The notes beneath the pieces are model-generated. The model saw only the letters and a program-made list of their open reading frames with translations. It made no database searches and was not told the DNA's origin. The translations under genes and the position numbers were made by a program. Positions 18,701 through 25,313 of a stretch of 64,000 nucleotides of DNA are shown piece by piece. Each line of letters starts with the position of its first letter. Within the stretch, counting starts at the first letter, position 1. The stretch comes from Streptomyces hayashii (lineage in GTDB: Bacteria; Actinomycetota; Actinomycetes; Streptomycetales; Streptomycetaceae), in the NCBI RefSeq assembly GCF_024539815.1, contig NZ_JAHHIU010000003.1, positions 40,544 through 104,543 on the forward strand. Direction: 5' to 3'.

Positions 18701-20609
18701 TCACGGCACCACAGCCGAGGAACGCGAGAGCTGGACCCGGCGAGCGGTGTCGCTGGCACGCGCCCGGGACACCTTCGGGTTCGCGCCCGCCATCGACGAC
18801 CTGCGGGCCGAACTCGCGGAAGCCATCGGCACCCAAGCGGCGGCCGCCTACCTCTTCGAGGAGCTGACCAGCGGCCCCGACGGCTTCGTCATCAGCGCCG
18901 GCACCCGCACGCTCCTCGACAAGTTCCGCCGTACGGTGGACGGATCGGCCTACGACGACGACCTCGCCGTCCTCTCCGACCTGCCCGCGCGCAGGCAGCT
19001 GGTCGAGGCGTGGCTGACGTCGTACTCCACCTCGACCGGCGCCGAGGCCACCCCTGACGACCTGGCCGAGGCGGTGACCGACCAGCTCTGCCCGGACCTG
19101 CCACGCTACGAGTCCGCCGCGACCCTGACCGCGACCGTCGAGGACCTGCTCGGCACCCACCCACGCATCAGCGACCGCACGCTCACCGTCCGCGTCGACG
19201 AACTCCTGGCCCGTACAGAGGACTTCCGGACACACGAGGTTCCTGCCCACCGCGCCTACCAGCGGCGCCGGACGGCCTTGGTGACCGCCGAGCGCACACG
19301 GCTCCGGCTGGACGAGCATCGGCCACACGTCATGTCCGCGTTCGTACGGAGCAGGCTCATCGACGAGGTGTACCTGCCGCTGGTCGGCGACAGCCTCGCC
19401 AAGCAGCTCGGCACCACCGGCGAGTCCAAGCGCACCGACACCGGCGGCCTGCTGCTGCTCATCTCCCCGCCCGGCTACGGCAAGACGACGCTCATGGAGT
19501 ACGTCGCCGACCGCCTCGGTCTCCTGCTCGTGAAGATCAGCGGTCCGGCGCTGGGTCACGCCGTGACCTCACTGGACCCGGCCGAGGCCCCGAACGCGAC
19601 CGCCCGCCGGGAGATCGATAAGATCAACTTCGCGCTGGAGGCGGGCAACAACACGCTGCTGTACCTGGACGACATCCAGCACACCTCGCCCGAGCTGCTG
19701 CAGAAGTTCATTCCGCTGTGCGACGCCACCCGCCGCATCGACGGCGTGCGGGACGGCGAGCCGCGCACCTATGACCTGCGCGGCAAGCGCTTCGCGGTCT
19801 GCATGGCCGGCAACCCGTACACCGAGTCCGGCAGCCGCTTCCGGGTCCCCGACATGCTCGCCAACCGGGCCGACGTGTGGAACCTCGGTGACGTCCTGAC
19901 CGGGAAGGAGGACGCCTTCGCGTTCAGCTTCCTGGAGAACGCGCTCACCGCCCACCCGGTGCTCGCCCCGCTCGCCGGCCGCGACCGCACCGAACTCGAC
20001 CTGCTGATCCGTCTGGCCGGGAGTGACCCGACGGCCCGCGCCGACCGCCTCAGACACCCGTACGCCCCCGCCGAGCTGGAGCGGTTCCTGGCAGTCCTGC
20101 GCCACCTGCTGACGGCCCGTGAGACGGTCCTGGCGGTCAACGCGGCCTACATCGCTTCGGCGGCCCAGTCCGACATCGCCCGCACCGAGCCGCCCTTCCA
20201 GCTCCAGGGCTCGTACCGCAACATGAACAAGATCGCCCAGCGCATCCAGCCGGTCATGAACGACACGGAAGTGGCCGTACTGATCGACGACCACTACACG
20301 GCCGAGGCCCAGACGCTCACCAACGCCGCTGAGGCCAACCTGCTCAAGCTCGCCGAGCTGCGTGGCACGCTGACTGACGAGCAGGCGGTGCGCTGGGCCG
20401 AGCTGAAGGCGGCGTACGTGCGTACCCGGACCCTCGGCGGCCCGGACAGCGATCCCCTCACCCGAGCCGTCGCCGCCTTGGGCCTGCTCGCCGACCGGAT
20501 CGCGGCCGTGGAGACGGCGATCGACCGTGCCGCCGACCCACGCCGCCTCACAGCGAACCCGGACGCCCGGCACGCGGCCCGCCCGGCTACCGCCCGCGGG
20601 GAGAGGTGA
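15726..20609 (+). CDS. Giant AAA+ 'DNA repair ATPase'-type protein (DUF3686)
   Basis: 1,627 residues from ATG 15726 (GAGAGGG ribosome site). The open frame reaches 70 codons further back but overlaps the flotillin gene, so I rejected that start. Residues 1-60 are coiled coil. About 60-480 fits the DUF3686 family, and about 480-900 is mostly helical or coiled coil. The C-terminal AAA+ domain carries Walker A SPPGYGKTT near residue 1247 and Walker B LLYLDDIQ near 1313, then a sensor-1-like CMAGNPYTESGSRFRVPDML. Database relatives are called 'DNA repair ATPase', but I know of no firm biochemical evidence. The AAA+ part resembles MoxR-like remodelers. It is co-directional with the flotillin gene (115-base gap) and overlaps the next ribosome site, so it probably acts with the flotillin at the membrane. 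Confidence 0.82.
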   Translation: MTTGTTGLDTGTYEVLRDRLTAQAAELARRAEALNALRTEEFGASRLELTSTRRLRTEHNCVPRDVVAVGETLLFGHNVFLGLKPEVTVGDVFALYDRDLNRLPEDAVPGLLDDPVFGHEFAALYRYYRQAHLLQLRRVDGRLLAVFQTGEKAGDIRVLRWALTDDGRATFLDARGDRDHVFPPSHDFAWKQTSREHHVLGRHPHVSIEGAVFVQTVGGTLTVKVEDNTETGEGIYAEPVTEPLQSLADADISYARVGPLILLDIRPYNEDVHRYLVFNTLTKSVVRLDGIGQACRALPEDQGIVFPGGYCLATGTYKTFDGIDTADLEFERVVRSPNGEDVLFAFHARVEGRSLLLPYNMIRKETVTPLSCHGWALFDDGALMVLRADSDEPQRVHPLQLWNSPYVSDTHAAAQPVGTGPLARVGNADLVRGISDCLSITRAVNETTPTSEVYEALAATCVRATDFYHWLGEPELGDLHTPLTQVRATAEQVLAEFETVQALTRQAADTLAQAAAQVAGIVRRLRGETPRSAAAWVTGLTELRHAQGHLLTLRDMRYADTARIDELAADVEADLATFGQRAVAHLAREDAFTGHQADIEQLVADAETIATVAEAAPVAARLDELADGLRTVAEVVTGLDIGDATVRTSILERITDVLGGVNRARATLDGRRRALLDREGRAEFAAEFALLGQAAIGALAAADSPEACDEQLARMLVRVENLESRFAEFDDFLGDLADKRDEVHEAFSARQQTLADARARRAERLADSAGRVLRTVARRAGTLADTDAIATYFTSDPMPAKIRRLADELRDLGDQVRAEELDGRLKAARQEALRALRDRTDLYTADGRTLRLGSHRFAVNTQPLDLTLIPHGDTLAFALTGTDYRSPVTDPDFAATRPYWDRPLPSESPEVYRAEHLAARLLAEHGPEALAQADLPALVRQAAEAAYDEGHQHGVHDHDAVLILTTLLRLHEGAGLLRHEPAARAAAQLFWAHGTTAEERESWTRRAVSLARARDTFGFAPAIDDLRAELAEAIGTQAAAAYLFEELTSGPDGFVISAGTRTLLDKFRRTVDGSAYDDDLAVLSDLPARRQLVEAWLTSYSTSTGAEATPDDLAEAVTDQLCPDLPRYESAATLTATVEDLLGTHPRISDRTLTVRVDELLARTEDFRTHEVPAHRAYQRRRTALVTAERTRLRLDEHRPHVMSAFVRSRLIDEVYLPLVGDSLAKQLGTTGESKRTDTGGLLLLISPPGYGKTTLMEYVADRLGLLLVKISGPALGHAVTSLDPAEAPNATARREIDKINFALEAGNNTLLYLDDIQHTSPELLQKFIPLCDATRRIDGVRDGEPRTYDLRGKRFAVCMAGNPYTESGSRFRVPDMLANRADVWNLGDVLTGKEDAFAFSFLENALTAHPVLAPLAGRDRTELDLLIRLAGSDPTARADRLRHPYAPAELERFLAVLRHLLTARETVLAVNAAYIASAAQSDIARTEPPFQLQGSYRNMNKIAQRIQPVMNDTEVAVLIDDHYTAEAQTLTNAAEANLLKLAELRGTLTDEQAVRWAELKAAYVRTRTLGGPDSDPLTRAVAALGLLADRIAAVETAIDRAADPRRLTANPDARHAARPATARGER

Positions 20610-20610
20610 G

Positions 20611-20841
20611 ATGTCGCGCGCCCGTCCGGCACCCCTGCCTGCCCTCGCGGCCGACTGTGAAGTAAGCATGTCCCAGTCCCGCGTCGGCGTCTTGGTGATG
20701 TCGATCGGCGTCGCTCTCACAGCGGCCGGAGCAGCGATGTACGTTCTTCCCGGCCCGGGCCTTCCTGTCCTGCTGCTGGGCCTCGCCGCTGTCGTCGCCG
20801 GAGCGGCCGTATGGTTCATCGGCCGCAATTCCACAAGTTGA
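20611..20841 (+). CDS. Small PGPGW-type membrane protein
   Basis: 76 residues starting one base after the previous stop, with GGAGAGG overlapping the end of that gene, so translation is coupled. Two membrane helices (VGVLVMSIGVALTAAGAAMY and LLGLAAVVAGAAVWFI) flank VLPGPGLPVLLLG, the motif of PGPGW putative transmembrane proteins. An internal ATG at 20668 (57 residues) is an alternative start. It is probably the last gene of the yqiJ-flotillin-ATPase operon. Confidence 0.65.
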   Translation: MSRARPAPLPALAADCEVSMSQSRVGVLVMSIGVALTAAGAAMYVLPGPGLPVLLLGLAAVVAGAAVWFIGRNSTS

Positions 20842-20939
20842 ACGCTGCTCGGCCGTCATAAAGCGCACCGAATTTCTCCTTCCGTTGTCCGCCAGGGCTG
20901 CAACAGCCCTGGCCCCTTGAATACTTGTGGGGTGGGAAA

Positions 20940-21210
20940 ATGCCGAAGCATCGGCTGTCCAGAAACATGGAGTCGTACGACATCGCCGACAAGGCATGCA
21001 ACGACGCCACCCTCACCTACGTGCGGTCCTTCACCAAGACCCTGCGCGCCAAGACCTACCGCGCGGGCCTCTACGGCTTCAGCAGCTCCAGCGCCAAGGC
21101 GATCGCCACCGCCAAGAACCGCACGGACCTGCCCGGCAACCTCTGATACGCCCTGTGGAACGGCCAGGAGACCACCACCAGGGACCGGCCCTGGGACCCG
21201 AAGCTGTATG
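20940..21210 (+). pseudogene. Fragment of a DUF1906 (glycoside-hydrolase-like) protein with a nonsense codon
   Basis: From about 20970 the plus strand reads ACNDATLTYVRSFTKTLRAK and YRAGLYGFSSSSAKAIATAK, typical of Streptomyces secreted DUF1906 proteins. A TGA at 21144-21146 is followed in frame by YALWNGQETTTRDRPWDPKL, the family's continuation, where a Trp would be expected at the stop. Both ends are missing: no signal peptide or catalytic start, and the frame dissolves near 21210. A short ORF from 20925 to 21146 exists, but the stop lies inside the conserved domain. Confidence 0.65.
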
Positions 21211-21219
21211 AAGGGCCAC

Positions 21220-21483
21220 ATGAGCAGGCTGCTGGAAGCAGTGTGTGCACTGACCGTGGGCGTCCTCGTTGCACTCCTTGCATGGGGCTCTGACCCTGAC
21301 GCCGTGCGGATCGCCTGGCGGGAGGGCGAGCTGAGCGGTGTGACGGTCGTGTTCGTGGCGGCGTGTGGGCTGTGGCTGGTGCTATGGCGCAGGCGTACCG
21401 GGCGCGGCTGGCCGGCATGGACGCTTGTAGTGCTGCTGTGCGGTGCGGCTGTTGCGCTGGTGATAGCGGCCACGGCCGGTTGA
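21220..21483 (+). CDS. Small two- or three-helix membrane protein
   Basis: 87 residues from ATG 21220, preceded by GAAGGG. Hydrophobic stretches are LEAVCALTVGVLVALLAW, VTVVFVAACGLWLVLW and WTLVVLLCGAAVALVIAA, separated by charged loops. An in-frame ATG at 21208 is also possible. I do not recognise it. It sits between a pseudogene and an IS remnant, so it may be a survivor of a disrupted locus. Confidence 0.5.
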   Translation: MSRLLEAVCALTVGVLVALLAWGSDPDAVRIAWREGELSGVTVVFVAACGLWLVLWRRRTGRGWPAWTLVVLLCGAAVALVIAATAG

Positions 21484-21628
21484 CTGGCGCAGCCTGGTGG
21501 GGCTTCCCGTTCTTGTGGGCGGGGAGCACCGCTTGGGCTTTCGGGCCAGTGCTCTGACCGGGAGGGTGCGCCGGATTGGCGGTTGGAACGGTGGGACGGC
21601 GGCGACGTCCGTTCTGACCGCGGGAGAT

Positions 21629-22125
21629 GTGGTGGCCGAGCCTGTCCGTGCGCGCAGACTGACCGACCAGGAGGTGCAGGAGCTGCAGCAGATCGTGTGT
21701 CGGGGCAGCACGAGTTCGGTGCGCTATCGGCGCGCGATGATGCGGCTGGTGTCGGCGGGTGGGAACCGGGCGCCGGTGATCGTCCAACTGGTACAGACGG
21801 AGCAGGACGCCGTGCGGGACGTGATCCACCGGTTCAACGGGATCGGCCTGGCCTGCCTGGAACATCGGTGGGCGGGAACTCCACCCGACCTGTGTCTCCT
21901 GGGCCAATCCGATCGAGGCCCAGTTCGGCCCGCTGCGTCAGTGCGCCCTGGCCAACTCCCACCATCGCAACCACCCCCCCCAGACCCGGCCCTGCACCCT
22001 TGGCCGCGCCGACGCATGGCCAATGCTCACCACCTCGGCGTGCTCGCCGCTCAACGCAAGGAACGTGCCCGCATTCGCAGTGGGACGGGCGTCCGCTGGG
22101 GTGGGTGGCCCCCTCGCTACCGTGG
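21629..22125 (+). mobile_element. IS630-family transposase remnant with large internal deletion
   Basis: A GTG near 21629-21632 opens RARRLTDQEVQELQQIV, VRYRRAMMRLVSAGGNRAPV and VIHRFNGIGLACLEHRWAG, the N-terminal helix-turn-helix half of IS630 transposases. In another frame it then jumps directly to WANPIEAQFGPLRQCALANS, and in a further frame to LAAQRKERARIRSGTGVRWG, the C-terminal end. The whole DDE catalytic core of roughly 150-200 residues is missing and there are at least two frameshifts. It cannot transpose. Confidence 0.8.
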
Positions 22126-22152
22126 TCTGAACAGCGCCCGGCGGCCAGTGAT

Positions 22153-22563
22153 TCAGAAGCCTCGGAAAACGCCGTCGTCATCGACGGCGACGGCGAACTC
22201 CTCGAAGTCCATGTTCGCCTCCGAGAGGTTGTTCTCGATGCTCCACAGCTCGGCTGCCACCACGCGGACACACCGCCCACGCTCACTCCGCAGGTCCACT
22301 ACGAGAAGCGGCAGTTCGGTCGAGGCGACAGTTGCACGGTCTGCGAGGACTAGAAGCGGATGCCGATACTCCGCAGGGATGAGGTCGAGAGCCGGCCCGG
22401 GCGTCAAGCCCTCGTATCTCCGGTCGTCGACGAGTGCGACGTTGGCCAAGAAGCCGTCTCTGCTGGGCGAGTGCAGCGCCGCTCGCAGGGCGTCCCAAGC
22501 ACCGTCCACCGAGAAGTCGGTGCGCACAACGAGCGCTTCCAGAGTGCGCGGTAGCTGATGCAT
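22153..22563 (-). CDS. DUF6924-type hypothetical protein
   Basis: 136 residues, complete from ATG 22563 to stop. The pattern MHQLPRTLEALVVRTDFSVD, then HPLLVLADRA, LPLLVVDLRSERGR, and the conserved end ENNLSEANMDFEEFAVAVD with DGVFRGF matches a family of small Streptomyces proteins I know as DUF6924. Function unknown. The frame and ends are intact despite debris on both sides. The ribosome site is weak. Confidence 0.68.
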   Translation of the reverse strand: MHQLPRTLEALVVRTDFSVDGAWDALRAALHSPSRDGFLANVALVDDRRYEGLTPGPALDLIPAEYRHPLLVLADRATVASTELPLLVVDLRSERGRCVRVVAAELWSIENNLSEANMDFEEFAVAVDDDGVFRGF

Positions 22564-22890
22564 GAGCGGACAGTACCGCCAACCCGGTGAACCTCAAGCA
22601 TCTTGGCAGGAGGGGAAGGGTCCCCCCCCCGTTATGTTTTTCGCGGTCCTGCAATGGGGCCGCTGGCCTCCGGGCCCGGTATGACTGTGTCCCCTCTGTC
22701 GATCGGATGACCTGGGGGGTGGTGTCGCCGGGTCCGTGGGGTGCCGTCGGAGACGCTGATGAGAGACCCGGCCACCGCCCGGTCTGGTGCAATGCCGGGC
22801 AGTTCGCGGGCGGCAGGTCTGCATAACGTGGATGCGCGAGCACGGTGCCACTGCCGGGGCCGGCACGGTCAACACCTGCGGAAGGGTGCG
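22564..22890. other. Non-coding left end of the second IS110 element, possible bridge-RNA region
   Basis: About 330 bases with no plausible gene before the transposase. IS110-group elements carry a structured guide (bridge) RNA in the non-coding DNA upstream of the recombinase, and the last roughly 270 bases here are the expected place. Self-complementary blocks are visible (for example GGGAAGGGTCCCCCCCC near 22613-22630, and CCGGGC/GCCCGG pairs). I cannot fold it by eye with confidence. Confidence 0.4.
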
Positions 22891-24175
22891 ATGTTAGACA
22901 CCGAAGGCATAGGCGTCTTCCTCGGGATGGACGTCGGCAAGACCGCTCACCACGGCCACGGGCTGACCCCGGCCGGGAAGAAGGTCTTCGACAAGCCGAT
23001 GCCCAACAGCGAACCGAAGCTGCGGGCCGTCTTCGACAAGCTCAAGGCCAAGTTCGGCACTGTCCTGGTGATCGTGGACCAGCCCGCGTCCATCGGCGCC
23101 CTGCCCCTGACCGTTGCCCGCGACGCGGGCTGCGAGGTCGCCTACCTGCCCGGACTCGCGATGCGGCGGATCGCCGACCTCTACCCGGGAGAGGCGAAAA
23201 CCGACGCGAAGGACGCCGCGGTGATCGCGGACGCCGCCCGCACCATGCCTCACACCCTGCGTTCGCTGGAACTGACCGACGAGATCACCGCCGAACTTAC
23301 CGTGCTGACCGGCTTCGACCAGGACCTCGCGGCCGAAGCGACCCGCACCAGCAACCGGATACGCGGCCTGCTCACCCAGTTCCACCCGTCGCTGGAACGC
23401 GTGCTCGGTCCCCGGCTGGACCACCCCGCCGTCACCTGGCTCCTCGAGCGCTACGGATCCCCGGCCGCCCTGCGCAAGGCCGGCCGCCGCAGACTCGTCG
23501 AGCTGGTCCGCCCCAAGGCCCCGCGCATGGCCGTCCGGCTGATCGACGAGGTCTTCGACGCCCTGGACGAGCAGACCGTCGTGGTTCCGGGAACCGGCAC
23601 CCTCGACATCGTGATCCCGTCCCTGGCCGCCTCGCTCGCCGCAGTCCACGACCAGCGCCGAGCACTCGAATCCCAGATCAGCACCCTGCTGGAGGCCCAC
23701 CCTCTTCACCCGGTCCTGACCTCGATGCCGGGAGTCGGAGTCAGGACCGCAGCCGTCCTGCTGGTCACCATTGGCGACGGCACCAGCTTTCCCAGCGCCG
23801 CCCACCTCGCTTCATACGCCGGCCTCGCCCCTACGACCAGGTCCTCAGGAACCTCGATTCATGGCGAACATGCGCCACGAGGCGGAAACCGGCAGCTGAA
23901 GCGCGCGATGTTCCTCTCCGCCTTCGCCTGCATGAACGCCGACCCCGCCTCCCGCACCTACTACGACCGGCAACGCGCCTGCGGCAAAACCCACACCCAG
24001 GCACTCCTGAGACTCGCCCGCCAACGCATCAGCGTCCTGTTCGCCATGCTCCGAGACGGCACCTTCTATGAGTCCCGCACCCCCACCCCCACCATCACCC
24101 TCGCCGCATGACCATCCCAAACAGCACCAAACCCGGCACTACGTCCTTGACGAAAGACATAGAGACACCCCCCCC
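22620..24175 (+). mobile_element. Second IS110-family element
   Basis: An intact transposase with a long non-coding left end and a short right end finishing in GACATAGAGACACC and a C-run at 24168-24175. The boundaries are estimates. Immediately after it lies an imperfect direct repeat, C7-8 G5-7 (T)CACAGAT, at 24168-24189 and 24194-24213; its second copy contains the stop codon of the reductase gene. The element therefore sits exactly at the left border of the PKS cluster. It is unrelated at the sequence level to the IS110 at 3.5 kb. Confidence 0.55.
22891..24111 (+). CDS. IS110-family transposase (DEDD recombinase), second type
   Basis: 406 residues, full IS110 length. RuvC-like acids appear in FLGMDVGKTAHHG, VIVDQPASIG and KTDAKDAAVIADAAR. 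The C-terminal transposase_20 half has MPGVGVRTAAVLLVTIGDG (a helix-hairpin-helix-like segment), YAGLAPTTRSSGTSIHGEHA with the conserved Ser, and GGNRQLKRAMFLSAFACM. GGAAGGG precedes ATG 22891. Codon 2 is TTA, the rare bldA-dependent Leu codon, so translation may be limited to late development in Streptomyces. No frameshift seen; potentially active. Confidence 0.93.
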   Translation: MLDTEGIGVFLGMDVGKTAHHGHGLTPAGKKVFDKPMPNSEPKLRAVFDKLKAKFGTVLVIVDQPASIGALPLTVARDAGCEVAYLPGLAMRRIADLYPGEAKTDAKDAAVIADAARTMPHTLRSLELTDEITAELTVLTGFDQDLAAEATRTSNRIRGLLTQFHPSLERVLGPRLDHPAVTWLLERYGSPAALRKAGRRRLVELVRPKAPRMAVRLIDEVFDALDEQTVVVPGTGTLDIVIPSLAASLAAVHDQRRALESQISTLLEAHPLHPVLTSMPGVGVRTAAVLLVTIGDGTSFPSAAHLASYAGLAPTTRSSGTSIHGEHAPRGGNRQLKRAMFLSAFACMNADPASRTYYDRQRACGKTHTQALLRLARQRISVLFAMLRDGTFYESRTPTPTITLAA

Positions 24176-24213
24176 GGGGGGGCACAGATTTAGCCCCCCC
24201 GGGGGTCACAGAT
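24168..24213. repeat. Direct repeat at the IS110 / cluster joint
   Basis: Two neighbouring copies of a C-run/G-run followed by CACAGAT: CCCCCCCC-GGGGGGG-CACAGAT at 24168-24189 and CCCCCCC-GGGGG-TCACAGAT at 24194-24213. The second copy contains the TGA (24206-24208) of the reductase gene. It probably records the insertion or later slippage. The very long G/C runs also make this a spot prone to assembly error. Confidence 0.6.
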
Positions 24214-25144
24214 CCAGCACGAGCTTCTTGCCCCGGCAGCGCGACACGCAGATCATCATCGTCTCCCCGGCTTCCCGCTCCTCGGCGCTGAGCACGGAGT
24301 CCCGGTGCTCCGGCGTGCCCTCCAGCACGTCGGTCTCACAGGTGCCGCAGGTCCCCTGGGTGCAGGAGTAGAGCACCTCGACGCCCGCCGCGCGCACTGC
24401 GTCCAGCACCGACACGCCCGGCGCGACGGTGAGCGTACGGCCGCTCTGCGCCAGCTCGACCTCGAACGCCCCGTCCTGGGCGACCGGTTGCTCCTTCGCC
24501 TGGAACCGTTCGACCCGCAGCGCGCCGGCCGGGCAGCGCTTCTCCACGGCGTCCAGCAGCGGGCCGGGCCCGCAGCAGTAGACGAGGGCGTCCTCGGGCA
24601 GCGCGTCGAGCACCGAACCGAGGTCGAGCAGTCCGGACTCGTCCTGCGGGGCGACGGTGACCCGGTCGCCGTAGGCCGCCAGCTCGCCGGTGAAGGCCAT
24701 GGACGCGCGGGTGCGGCCGCCGTAGAGCAGGCTCCAGTCGGCGCCCGCCGCCTCGGCCGCCGCCAGCATCGGCAGGACGGGGGTGATCCCGATGCCGCCC
24801 GCGATGAAGCGGTAGCGGGGCGCCGGGCGCAGCGCGAAGTGGTTGCGCGGGCCGCGCACCGCGACCTTGTCCCCCTGCCTCACCCGCTCGTGCACATGCG
24901 CGGATCCGCCTCGCCCGTCCGCCTCGCGCAGCACCGCGATCCGCCAGACGGCACGGTCGGCCGGGTCGCCGCACAGGGAGTACTGCCGTTCCAGACCCGG
25001 TCCGAGGACGACGTCGACATGCGCGCCGGGCTCCCAGGCCGGCAGCGGCTCGCCCAGGGGGTGGCGCAGGGTGAGGGCGAGCACCCCCTCGGCCGCCGAC
25101 TCCCTCCGTTCGACGACGAGTTCGGCTTCGTACACGTCACTCAT
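24206..25144 (-). CDS. Phthalate-dioxygenase-type reductase (FMN, NADH, [2Fe-2S])
   Basis: 312 residues. The flavin domain has the RxYS motif (ERQYSLCGD), the NAD-binding domain has FIAGGIGITPVLPML and YCCGPGPLLDAVE, and the C-terminal plant-type [2Fe-2S] ferredoxin ligates iron with Cys261, 266, 269 and 299 (SCTQGTCGTCETD ... MMICVSRC). It passes electrons from NADH to a Rieske oxygenase, which is encoded two genes upstream in the same operon. Its start (25144) overlaps the end of the 58-residue gene by 8 bases. It is the last cluster gene before the IS110 element. Confidence 0.93.
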   Translation of the reverse strand: MSDVYEAELVVERRESAAEGVLALTLRHPLGEPLPAWEPGAHVDVVLGPGLERQYSLCGDPADRAVWRIAVLREADGRGGSAHVHERVRQGDKVAVRGPRNHFALRPAPRYRFIAGGIGITPVLPMLAAAEAAGADWSLLYGGRTRASMAFTGELAAYGDRVTVAPQDESGLLDLGSVLDALPEDALVYCCGPGPLLDAVEKRCPAGALRVERFQAKEQPVAQDGAFEVELAQSGRTLTVAPGVSVLDAVRAAGVEVLYSCTQGTCGTCETDVLEGTPEHRDSVLSAEEREAGETMMICVSRCRGKKLVLDL

Positions 25145-25313
25145 GAGGCGCTTCCCGGGGCTGGTGTGCTTCGGGGTGGCCGAGCATCCACTCCCACATC
25201 TCGATCGGGTCCTGCGAGGCGTGCTCGGCGCCGCAGTGGCAGGTGCCGTGCAGGACGTCCGTGCCCGGCAGCCAGTCGACGCGGTAGATCTCGCCGGTGT
25301 CGCCGGTGCTCAC
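25137..25313 (-). CDS. 58-residue CxC protein between Rieske oxygenase and its reductase
   Basis: A GTG at 25313 overlaps the TGA of the Rieske gene in a GTGA arrangement. The frame runs 58 codons and overlaps the reductase start by 8 bases, so it is coupled at both ends. The protein starts MSTGDTGEIYRVDWLPGT and contains LHGTCHCGAEHASQDPIEMW followed by EWMLGHPEAHQ. The Cys-His-Cys cluster plus nearby His residues could bind metal or help assemble the oxygenase. Codon usage matches its neighbours. I do not know a family name; similar short proteins beside VanA-type oxygenases would be the test. Function not assigned. Confidence 0.75.
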   Translation of the reverse strand: MSTGDTGEIYRVDWLPGTDVLHGTCHCGAEHASQDPIEMWEWMLGHPEAHQPREAPHE

